Shown piece by piece: positions 45,368-55,242 of a stretch of DNA of 64,000 nucleotides (positions are counted from its first letter, which is position 1; each line of letters starts with the position of its first letter). Position numbers and translations under genes: made by a program. This DNA comes from Linum tenue (lineage: Eukaryota > Streptophyta > Magnoliopsida > Malpighiales > Linaceae): NCBI GenBank assembly GCA_946122785.1, contig CAMGYJ010000006.1:69441676-69505675 (forward strand), given 5' to 3'. The notes beneath the pieces were generated by a model. That model did no database searches, was not told the origin of the DNA, and saw only the letters and a list, made by a program, of their open reading frames with translations.

Positions 45368-45889
45368 ATGGTGAACAACCCCAGAGTCTACTTCGACATG
45401 GCCGTGGGCAACGCCTCGGCGGGCCGGATCGTGATGGAGCTGTTCGCCGACACGACGCCGAGGACGGCGGAGAACTTCCGGGCGCTGTGCACCGGCGAGA
45501 AGGGGGTGGGCAGGTCCAGGAAGCCGCTCCACTTCAAGGGCTCGAAATTCCACCGCGTCATCCCCGGGTTCATGTGCCAGGGCGGCGACTTCACCGCCGG
45601 GAACGGGACCGGCGGGGAGTCCATCTACGGGGAGAAGTTCGCCGACGAGAACTTCGTGAAGAAGCACACGGGGCCCGGGATCCTGTCGATGGCCAACGCC
45701 GGACCGGGGACCAACGGGTCGCAGTTCTTCATATGTACGGACAAGACGGAGTGGCTGGACGGGAAGCACGTGGTGTTCGGCAGGGTCGTGGAAGGGATGG
45801 ACGTGGTCAAGGCGATCGAGCGGGTCGGGTCGCAGTCGGGCCGGACCGCCAAGCCCGTTGTCGTCGCGGACTGTGGTCAACTCTCTTGA
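45368..45889 (+). CDS. Cytosolic cyclophilin, peptidyl-prolyl cis-trans isomerase
   Basis: This intronless 173-aa single-domain cyclophilin has the plant-type loop ([11 protein letters not shown]) and no transit peptide. All canonical pocket residues are present at the CypA-equivalent positions: Arg63, Phe68, Met69, Gln71, Ala109, Phe121, Trp129, Leu130 and His134 ([44 protein letters not shown]). It should be active and bind cyclosporin A. It folds client proteins at X-Pro bonds in the cytosol. Coding sequence is GC-rich in an AT-rich setting, as in its paralogue at 36623. The ATG follows an A run and is preceded by a TATA box at a normal distance. The frame is intact and length is normal for the ROC/CYP18-19 type. 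Confidence 0.95.
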   Translation: MVNNPRVYFDMAVGNASAGRIVMELFADTTPRTAENFRALCTGEKGVGRSRKPLHFKGSKFHRVIPGFMCQGGDFTAGNGTGGESIYGEKFADENFVKKHTGPGILSMANAGPGTNGSQFFICTDKTEWLDGKHVVFGRVVEGMDVVKAIERVGSQSGRTAKPVVVADCGQLS

Positions 45890-46377
45890 ACCAAAAAAGA
45901 GGATTGAGACTAAGCCGGCTCGATCGGTGGGGGAAAAAAAAGGAAGATAATTCCTTTCCGAGCACTTCGTTTCGAGTGTTACTGTGTGATTTACCTACCT
46001 CCTGGCTGGGTATACTATTTACCTTATTGTTGATTTGAACGTACGTGATGAAAAAAAAATTTACCGTCCTGTGTGGTGGTGAATAAATCAATCAATTATG
46101 GAAATAATGAATGATGGTAATGTAACTTATTATTGATTGATAATATAATAGTAATGGGATATTTTGTGCTTGCCCTTATGGTTCTTGACTTCTTGTGTTT
46201 TCTTTCAAGGATTCTAGCCATACAAGCCCATGTACAATTTGAAAACTAGCCCAGGTCTTCCACCACGTTTCCTTGAGTCAATAATCTCATTTGCGAATTA
46301 AAACAGCATCAAGGATTTGACGGCCCCTTACAAAAGCACATTGCTCCGCTGCGATCAAACTCGTTTGTTATATAACC
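45890..46377. other. 3' flank of the canonical cyclophilin
   Basis: Probable 3' UTR followed by AT-rich DNA up to the LINE fragment. No other feature is visible. Confidence 0.5.
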
Positions 46378-47321
46378 ATGCATAGTAGTGTAGACATTGA
46401 GAAAGCTTATGATCATGTGAATTGGGAGTGCATCCTTTCTGTTCTCAAAGGCATGGATCTCCCTAACTTATGGCTCACTTGGATTAGAGGTTGCATCTCA
46501 TCAGTTTTTTTCTCTGTTTTGGTGAATGGTGAAGCTTCTGGTTTCTTTTCAAGTGAGAGAGGGCTTAGACAAGGGGACTCCCTCTCTCCTTTCCTTTTCA
46601 TTATGGTGATGGAGGTCTTATCGGGTATCCTAAAAAAGATGCAACTCCATGGTTTAGTTGAAGGCTTCTTTATGAATGAGGGTCTAAAAAGTGGTGAGGT
46701 CACTCATATCCTATATGCAGATGACACCCTTCTTTTTTGTGATGCTTCTGAAGTTCAAGTTCAATATCTCCTCGCAGCTCTAGCCCTTTTTGAAACCATC
46801 TCAGGTCTTCGCGTGAATTTACACAAGAGTTCCATGATGGTTGTGGGGGAGGTGGAAGATCATTCTCACTTTGCTAACATTTTTGGATGTGAGACGGTTT
46901 CCTTGCCGACGAATTATCTGGGGCTTCCTTTGGGATCTAGAATGGCTTCTTTAGCAGCTTGGGAACCAATGATTGAAAAGGTCCAAAATCGTTTAGCCAC
47001 TTGGAAGGCTAGGATGCTCTCATTTGGGGGAAGACTTGTTTTGTTAAAAAGCGTCCTTGCAAATCTTCCCATATACTTCCTATCTCTTTTTAAGGCCCCT
47101 GCATGAGTGATTGCAAGGTTGGAGAAAATTTATAATGATTTCCTGTGGTCTGGTGTCTTGGATACTAAGAGGTTGCATTGGGTTCGATGGGATTTGGTGA
47201 AAACCCCTTTGGTGAGGGGAGGTTTGGGAGTTTTGGATCTCAGGAGTGTTAACCGATCTCTTTTAGGAAAATGGGCTTGGAGATTTGGGGTGGAGAGAGA
47301 TGCTTGGTGGAGGAAAATGAT

Positions 47322-49977
47322 TGTAACACCCTACCCTATACGTTTTGCCTAATCATATTGTTCATACAATTGCAGCGGAATTCATCTCGGGTGTTACATT
47401 AATTATCAAAATTTACTCAAATAAATTTCGACATGAATTACTCGCGTAATGGGATAACAGTTCTTGCAACTTATCCTGCAAAATAATTCATCACAAACAT
47501 ATACTCACAACCATATGCATTGGCTTTTCATAGCCATAGTCACAGTTTCATACTACACAACTGCATACTATACTGATACATGCTATAATCATCACAACTT
47601 ACATAATTACACAATATACACATATCATCAACTTTCCACACCTGTGGATATCTCACACTACATCAGAAGCTAGTATGCACATGAAAAACGTTCTCAAAAC
47701 ATTTTACAAAAAGGTGTGGATCACTGGCCAAAATCTCAAGTAGTCGTCCAAGCACAGAATAGTTGAAGACCATACCTCATCTTGACTTTAACTCTAGCTT
47801 CTCTCCCAACTAACACCTATCTACTGCTGCTGATGATCTGCTTACACATAGCATAAGCAGAGGAAAATGATAAAAGAGGGTCAGCTCATAGCTGAGTGAG
47901 ATAATCATAGCATCGTGAGTTCATAACATAGCATACCCCTACCATACAGCTAGCAAACAAGCCAAAGCACTAGGATCGGACCTCAGCCATCCTCATATCC
48001 CAATGGGCAAAAGACTCAACGACCTTGACTTATGCATATGCATCTTATCATGTTTTAATCATAGGCGCCTGGCTACTCCCATGCTAATAACTCTCCCGGG
48101 AAACATACCCCACATCCCGTCGGATGTAGTCATACATACCCCAACATCCCGTCGGATGTGGTCATACATACCCCACACCACTATGGGTGTAGTCATACCC
48201 CGACACCGCTCTGGGTGTGGTCATATCTTGTAAGAATTCTTCAGTCACCACCACATGAGAGGTGTGACTATCATACATATCATAATAGAGTAATAGCATA
48301 GGGAGCCCTAATTACTATGTAGTTGACCGTGAGACAACAACATTCATATTTGGTATCCTTATACATGATTCATATCTCATCTTGATTAATCATAATTCGT
48401 TACTTGCACATGAACTTGACCTGGCCATAATTGGCTCAACATAGGTAAATCAGGAGTCGTATAATTGCACTTCCTCGGGATAAACCCTCGTGCAAGTCAT
48501 CCTCCTTAAACATCATAATATCACCAGGGAAAATATATTTTCCCACATGTGCATCCAAATACAACAATCATGAAAAATCATACCCAATCACCTTTTCGAA
48601 CCATCATAAGGCATATCAACAGTCAAGCCCACAATTTGCAACATATACGAAATCATCAGCATAAACATGGCCCATATCGGCTAGGGCAAGTCAATAATAT
48701 CATACAACAATCAATGGTTCATCATATAGCATAAAAGTTCATACACCCCTAATCATGCCATTCTAGTTCACCTAGGTCAATTCTAAGCATCAATATAATT
48801 ATCGTGATACGACAAACCCGGTATGCCGTGTCAATCCCTCACCAGTTCTGGTCGTTCAAACACCGGTTCTAGCCTCCCTTACTAAAACGTCAATTTCACG
48901 AACGAACCCCGAATTAAAATCCGAGACCGTCCTAATATCCCCTGCAGTATCCCCGTCAATATTAGTTCTAGGCTCCGGATCAAATTCTCGATAAAAACAC
49001 ATCAAACCCTGGCCGGAGCTAAATTCAGCGATTAGGACCCCGACCTAAATAATTGCCGAAATTCGGGGATTAGAACTAGAGGATTGATTACCTCGCTGCA
49101 GGAAGCTCGTATATGAAATTTGGGCTCAATCCGACTTCTGGATACTCCGAAACCCTAATTTGCTTATCGGGAATTCAAGAAATTCCTGAACCAAAAACTC
49201 GTTTTAAAGCTCTAAATCGATAAATCACAATGTATAGATGAATTAGGCATTACTTACGGGATTTTTGGATCAGTAGAGCTCCAAAACTAAGCTCTGCAAA
49301 TTTCCACCGAGTTGGCTCTGTGTTCTCTGTTCCTCGTTCCGAAAATGGAAAGGGAAGGGAAATAGGTTCTGGCCAAATAATGACACGGGGGAGGGATTTA
49401 TATATTAGTCTGTGACCGCTTATATATATATATGGTTCAGGCTAGCGTATGCTCGGGCGTACATTAGACTACTGTACGCCTGTTTGAGTTTTGCTATTTA
49501 GACCATGAATTAACAGGAGTTTTGGGCATGATACTATACCCTAACCACTAATGGATAAACCCCAGTCCCTAGTTTTCTAACCCAAATCATGAGATTCGTT
49601 TAATCTTAAAATGAAAATCAACAATAATTTCGACGAAGCAGAACCGTTGATCTTCATTTCAAGATTAAATGAATATTATGCTTTGGGTTTGTGAATTGCA
49701 GACTAGGGTACACCCATTGGGGGTTAGGGTATAATATCATGCCCCAAACTCCGGTTAATTCATTGTCTAAATAGAAAAACTCAACGGGCGTACGGTAGGT
49801 TAGGGTACGTCCGGACGTACGCTAGCCTTTGCCAATATATATATATATAATTAATACGTATACTTATCCGATCGATCGATAATCCGATTTTCATCGAAAT
49901 ACTGTCAAAATGCTCGATTTTAATTCGCAAAATTTCTAGAAACCGTAAAACGAGTTTTGTCAAAACGGGATGTTACA
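47322..49977 (-). repeat. Left giant LTR, carrying a MITE
   Basis: 2656 bp, of which 400 bp is the inserted foldback MITE. Short open frames at 47464-47673, 48003-48233 and 48549-48734 recur in the other LTR almost unchanged, because the LTRs are nearly identical; they show no protein domain. Confidence 0.88.
49434..49833. mobile_element. 400-bp foldback MITE (near-complete hairpin)
   Basis: Present only in the left LTR, so it inserted after the retroelement. The right half is the inverse complement of the left over almost the full length: ggctagcgta… ends pair, then gttgagttttt/ctatttaga, catgata…taccctaacc and tttaatcttgaaatga blocks. The loop near 49620-49650 is short. Each arm is about 185-190 bp. 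It lies in a TA repeat, which hides the exact TSD. Such hairpins can be sources of small RNAs. Confidence 0.82.
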
Positions 49978-50004
49978 ATTGCTACAAGGAAATATTGGCC
50001 ATAA

Positions 50005-50020
50005 CTTGGCTCTGATACCA
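50005..50020 (-). other. tRNA-Met primer binding site
   Basis: The complement reads TGGTATCAGAGCCAAG, three bases inside the right LTR. It fixes the element's minus orientation and is almost the only internal sequence left. Confidence 0.85.
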
Positions 50021-50023
50021 AAC

Positions 50024-52297
50024 TGTAACACCCTACCCTATACGTATTACCTAATCATATAGTTCATACAATTGCAGCGGAAATAATCTCGGGTGTTACA
50101 TTAATTATCAAAATTTACCCAAATAAAATTTCGACATGAATTACTCGCGTAATGGGCTAACAGTTCTTGCAACTTATCCTGCAAAATAATTCATCACAAA
50201 CATATACTCACAACCATATGCATTGGCTTTTCATAGCCATAGTCACAGTTTCATACTACACAACTGCATACTATACTGATACATGCTATAATCATCACAA
50301 CTTACATAATTACACAATATACACATATCATCAACTTTCCACACCTGTGGATATCTCACACTACATCAGAAGCTAGTATGCACATGAAAAACGTTCTCAA
50401 AACATTTTACAAAAAGGTGTGGATCACTGGCCAAAATCTCAAGTAGTCGTCCAAGCACAGAATAGTTGAAGACCATACCTCATCTTGACTTTAACTCTAG
50501 CTTCTCTCACACCTAACACCTATCTACTGCTGCTGATGATCTGCTTACACATAGCATAAACAGAGGAAAAGGATAAAAGAGGGTCAGCTCATAGCTGAGT
50601 GAGATAATCATAGCATCGTGAGTTCATAACATAGCATACCCCTACCATACAGCTAGCAAACAAGCCAAAGCACTAGGATCGGACCTCAGCCATCCTCATA
50701 TCCCAATGGGCAAAAGACTCAACGACCTTGACTTATGCATATGCATCTTATCATGTTTTAATCATAGGCGCCTGGCTACTCCAATGCTAATAACTCTCCC
50801 AGGAAACATACCCCACATCCCGTCGGATGTAGTCATACATACCCCAACATCCCGTCGGATGTGGTCATACATACCCCACACCACTATGGGTGTAGTCATA
50901 CCCCGACACCGCTCTGGGTGTGGTCATATCTCGTAAGAATTCTTCAGTCACCACCACATGAGAGGTGTGACTATCATACATATCATAATAGAGTAATAAC
51001 ATAGGGAGCCCTAATTACTATGTAGTTGACCGTGAGACAACAACATTCATATTTGGTATCCTTATACATGATTCATATCTCATCTTGCTTAATCATAATT
51101 CGTTACTTGCACATGAACTTGACCTGGCCATAATTGGCTCAACATAGGTAAATCAGGAGTCGTATAATTGCACTTCCTCGGGATAAACCCTCGTGCAAGT
51201 CATCCTCCTTAAACATCATAATATCACCAGGGAAAATATATTTTCCCACATGTGCATCCAAATACAACAATCATGAAAAATCATACCCAATCACCTTTTC
51301 GAACCATCATAAGGCATATCAACAGTCAAGCCCACAATTTGCAACATATACGAAATCATCAGCATAAACATGGCCCATATCGGCTAGGGCAAGTCAATAA
51401 TATCATACAACAATCAATGGTTCATCATATAGCATAAAAGTTCATACACCCCTAATCATGCCATTCTAGTTCACCTAGGTCAATTCTAAGCATCAATATA
51501 ATTATCGTGATACGACAAACCCGGTATGCCGTGTCAATCCCTCACCAGTTCTGGTCGTTCAAACACCGGTTCTAGCCTCCCGTACTAAAACGTCAATTTC
51601 ACGAACGAACCCCGAATTAAAATCCGAGACCGTCCTAATATCCCCTGCAGTATCCCCGTCAATATTAGTTCTAGGCTCCGGATCAAATTCTCGATAAAAC
51701 ACATCAAACCCTGGCCGGAGCTAAATTCAGCGATTAGGACCCCGACCTAAATAATTGCCGAAATTCAGAGATTAGAACTAGAGGATTGATTACCTCGCTG
51801 CAGGAAGCTCGTATATGAAATTTGGGCTCAATCCGACTTCTGGATACTCCGAAACCCTAATTTGGCTTATCGGGAATTCAAGAAATTCCTGAACCAAAAA
51901 CTCGTTTTAAAGCTCTAAATCGATAAATCACGATGTATAGATGAATTAGGCATTACTTACGGGATTTTTGGATCAGTAGAGCTCCAAAACTAAGCTCTGC
52001 AAATTTCCACCGAGTTGGCTCTGTGTTCTCTGTTCCTCGTTCCGAAAATGGAAAGGGAAGGGAAATAGATTCTGGCCAAATAATGACACGGGGGAGGGAT
52101 TTATATATTAGTCTGTGAACGCTTATATATATATATATATAATATATATAATTATATATTATATATATAATTAATACGTATACTTATCCGATCGATCGAT
52201 AATCCGATTTTCGTCGAAATACTGTCAAAATGCTCGATTTTAATTCGTGAAATTTCTAGAAACCGTAATACGAGTTTTGTCAAAACGGGATGTTACA
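50024..52297 (-). repeat. Right giant LTR
   Basis: 2274 bp, TG…CA ends, near-identical to the left LTR without its MITE. It holds a longer TA-rich tract at about 52120-52170. Confidence 0.88.
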
Positions 52298-53461
52298 ATG
52301 ATTGTGGCAAAATTTGGAATAGGTTCTTCAGAATGGAAACCTTGTTGGAACTTGGGATCATATGGTTGCTCTTTGTGGCGTACTATTGTCAACGAAAGCT
52401 CGTACTTTTGGAGAGTTGCTTATGTCGATCCTGGGGGGGGGGGGGGGTTATGGAGTGTCCTTTTGGCATGATGTGTGGATTCCTGGGAAACACTTGGTGA
52501 GAGAGTTCCCAAGGGTTGGGTCCGCTGCCCAATCCTTGGATGCTTTTGTTTCTGACTTGGTTTCTTTGGATGACAGGTCTTTTTGGGAGATCCCCCTTAC
52601 AATTTCACTAAGAGGCGGGGCGGAAGCTGAACGAGTTCGTTTGATGCATTTGTTGTCTTCACTCCCACATAGTTGGACTTGTGCCGACCCAGCTCATTTG
52701 GTTTGGCCCTTGGAGAGATCATCGATTTTCTCTGTGCATTCCTTCACACAGCACCTCATTGATGATTCGTTTGAAGGTGACAACTCCTTCCCCTACAAGC
52801 TCATATGGATTTCTTCCATCCCTTCGAAGATTTGCTGCTTTCTTTGGATGACCTCATTATCAAAAATTGCCACCATTGACAACTTGAGAAGAAGAGGAAT
52901 GATCATTACTAATTGGTGTTCCTTGTGTAAAAGCAACGAGGAGTCGATTTCACATCTTATGTTTACATGCCCATTCTCAAGGATAATTTGGGAATTCTTC
53001 ACGAGAGCTTTAGAGCTGCATGGTCCTTTCCCCACTCAGGTTCGGTCTTTTCTCCATGCTTGGAGAGGATTGAGGTGTGATCCGAAGTTCACAGATTGCC
53101 TTAAAGTCTTGCCACATGCAGTGTGTTGGTCACTCTGGAGCGAAAGAAACAATAGGATTTTTAGAGATATTGAAATTTCCCCCATAAACTTGTGTCACAA
53201 GATCATCCAAGTGGTTGGTAGGTGGCTTCGAGCATTTAAAATTCTTTCAGACGCCCACTTACAACAATGGGTAAGGATTGGGGATGGTTGATGGTTGTTC
53301 CTTTGTTTTGATTTGTTTCCTGGTTTTGCCTCAATGTGTGGGTGCTTTTTGGGGCATTGAGGTTCAAGGGAATTCACTTTGCTTTTGTTTCTCTTTCTGT
53401 TAGTGTTAGTTATCTGTCACCAGTCTTGAAGTTTTCATACTGGTTCTTGTTTTTTCTTTTT

Positions 53462-53738
53462 GGGGTCATTTGGATCCAGGTTTTTAATTTGTGGGATTTG
53501 GGCTCAAATCACTGGTTTAAAAACCTAGGTTTTTAATTTGTGGGATTTGTGTGGGATTTTAAAATAGCTGATCACCATCAGCTATTTCATAATCACACAA
53601 TTGTGGGTTTCTGAAATCTCTAATATTTAAAATCTCTTATCATATAATTGCTTTCCAAACGAGTGATTTTAATAAAATCCCACATTATGTAGGATTGTGC
53701 CCAAATCCCACACCCAAAACCTGCATCCAAATGACCCC
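53462..53738. mobile_element. Tourist/Harbinger-like MITE in the LINE 3' UTR
   Basis: TIRs start GGGGTCATTTGGATCCAGG on the left and GGGGTCATTTGGATGCAGG on the complement of the right. TTT flanks both sides, compatible with a 3-bp TSD. The body contains repeated ttttaatttgtgggattt and no coding capacity. Superfamily assignment is by TIR style and TSD length only. Confidence 0.7.
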
Positions 53739-53882
53739 TTTGAGTTTTGGTATTGTTTTGCCAAACCTTTTTTCTTTTTCATCTCAAACTTTTTTCTTCT
53801 TGCTTGTAAATGTGTTCGTTTTTTGAGTTGTATTTTCTTGTTTTCTCTTAGTAATAAAATTCATCATTCATAAAAAAAAAAA

Positions 53883-54683
53883 CAAGCTTCTTTGTTTAGT
53901 TTTTTTTTATATAGATTGGCTTGCCATGGACGAGTCAACAAAAAGACTTTGTATAACACCCTAACCGGATTAGTACTTTTATTAAAATAACCTTATTAAT
54001 AAATAAGATCTAAATAGTGGTAAAAATACCACTTGATGAATTTTCAAAACACAAGAAAAAAAAATTAACATATTAAATAGTTGACTGAAATCTGCATCAA
54101 ATCTCAATTCTAGCACAAATACTCAATCAATCATCTTCGTTTGGAAGTCCTTTGGAGTCTTTAATCAGATGATGATCTGTCACAATTCCTTAGTGGCCTT
54201 TTAACGTTCCTACAACTCCAGAGTGCGAACTCAATATCATAATTCAGAGTCAAGCCTACCATGAGCTCATTGAAATAAACTGAACTATGCTACAAGTGGT
54301 AAGAAGTCAAACAATTGGTTGAATCCATTCGGAATACAAGGGTGAGGGGAAAGAGGATCATTCGCCATACAACGAGTGTAGCACAATCGATTTAAACTAT
54401 AGTCTCGTCGCTGGTACTCCACCAATAACGAGACCGCAACACAAAAGAACTTTTGATTTGAATTCGAGTACAATGCCTCTCCTATGGATGATCATTGATC
54501 AGCCAACCCATCACCAATTTTAACAGTGGAAGTGACAAATGACAAGTTACTAGCTCACCAACAAAGGGGGAAAACAACCCCGTGAAAGTCTATCATCATA
54601 TTTAACACTTTGGACTTTGCATGCAATCATGAAATTTTCGGATAAACAGAAGTTTTAAAGTTTAATAGGAAATTCTACAACAA
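53883..54683. other. Intergenic DNA, no gene recognised
   Basis: AT-rich. The phrase tataacaccctaacc at about 53953 resembles a gypsy LTR start, but no partner end was found. Confidence 0.4.
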
Positions 54684-54748
54684 GCCCGTCTAGCTCAGTT
54701 GGTAGAGCGCAAGGCTCTTAACCTTGTGGTCGTGGGTTTGAGCCCCAC
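54684..54748 (+). pseudogene. tRNA-Lys(CTT) lacking the 3' acceptor strand
   Basis: The sequence starts GCCCGTCTAGCTCAGTTGG (acceptor 5' strand and D arm), has anticodon loop ctCTTaa with anticodon CTT, and a T arm GTGGGtttGAGCCCCAC. The 3' acceptor strand that should pair with GCCCGTC is replaced by ttttaat, so the acceptor stem cannot form. It is either a truncated tRNA gene or a relic. Pol III A and B boxes remain largely present. Confidence 0.75.
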
Positions 54749-55111
54749 TTTTAATTTTTAAATTCCTTTAGCCCAAGATCCAAAACAGCCCAAGATCCAA
54801 CTACTCCACAAACAAGTCCCCGCACAAATCGGAGGCCCACGTTCATTAACCCCCCTACCTTCAACTTCCTTTCCCCTAACACCGTTTACTTAACGCCTGC
54901 CAGAAAACTTATTCCTCGTTTCCTCTCTGGCTCCCTCCCTTCTCCCACCGTTACCTTAACGTCACAAAAATATCCTGCCCCGTCCCCCCTCTGTTTCACC
55001 TTTTTTACCCTTCCCTTCCGATTTTCACTCTTCTCCCCTCTGTCTGCTTCGTTGTCGACCACCATACCTTCCAAAAAAACTATCCGTCTCCCCCCAAAAA
55101 AGCTTTCTTAC

Positions 55112-55119
55112 TATATATT
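55112..55119 (+). promoter_or_regulatory. TATA-like box of the beta-tubulin gene
   Basis: TATATATT lies 131 bp before the ATG and is followed by a long CT-rich leader (55121-55170), a layout common in highly expressed plant genes. Assignment is by position only. Confidence 0.5.
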
Positions 55120-55242
55120 CACACTCTCTTCTCCTCTCTCCCCGCTCCCTCCCTCTCTTTAATACAGACACAACCGTCCTTATCCTCCGGCCCAGCCATT
55201 CTTCCGTTCGTCGGCCTGCTCTCCCACCCCTAAGATCCGACA

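Larger units (their letters stand above)
47322..52297 (-). mobile_element. LTR element with 2.3-2.7-kb LTRs and a 46-bp interior
   Basis: The unit begins TGTAACACCC, ends GATGTTACA, and is flanked by a perfect 5-bp TSD ATGAT (47317-47321 and 52298-52302), sitting inside the LINE frame. LTR copies occupy 47322-49977 and 50024-52297; they are almost identical apart from a MITE in the left copy and TA-repeat length. Only 46 bp separate them, containing a minus-strand tRNA-Met primer site TGGTATCAGAGCCAAG (50005-50020). Termini and primer site suggest a Tekay/Del-like Ty3/gypsy origin. All coding sequence and any purine tract are gone, but the intact TSD shows it inserted as a unit or was deleted internally afterwards. 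Confidence 0.88.
46378..53291 (+). pseudogene. LINE ORF2: reverse transcriptase and zf-RVT, split
   Basis: The upstream part contains RT motifs DIEKAYDHVNW, GLRQGDSLSPFLFIMVMEVL, the catalytic YADDTLLFCD and a thumb-region LGLPLGSRMA. A TGA at 47104-47106 separates it from LEKIYNDFLWSG. After the insertion, FWHDVWIPGK, SIPSKICCFLWMTSLSKIAT and WCSLCKSNEESISHLMFTCP form the linker and zf-RVT region. A G15 run at 52433-52447 marks a frame change. The LTR element, the TGA and the frameshift each break the protein. Confidence 0.87.
46378..53882 (+). mobile_element. LINE (L1-like) fragment interrupted by a giant-LTR element
   Basis: A LINE ORF2 runs from 46378 to 47321 and resumes after a 5-kb insertion at 52298, ending with a stop at 53289-53291, a 3' UTR and an 11-base A tail (53872-53882). 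The 5' end is missing: coding starts inside reverse transcriptase. I could not find a TSD for the LINE. Its 3' UTR holds a MITE (53462-53738). This family ends after zf-RVT with no RNase H, so it differs from the LINEs at 9862 and 15095. Confidence 0.85.

Noticed and set aside
47464..51437. Pairs of identical small frames (69, 76 and 61 aa) repeated 2.7 kb apart
   Set aside because: They are duplicated because they lie in the two LTRs of one element; no domain, start context or conservation beyond LTR identity.
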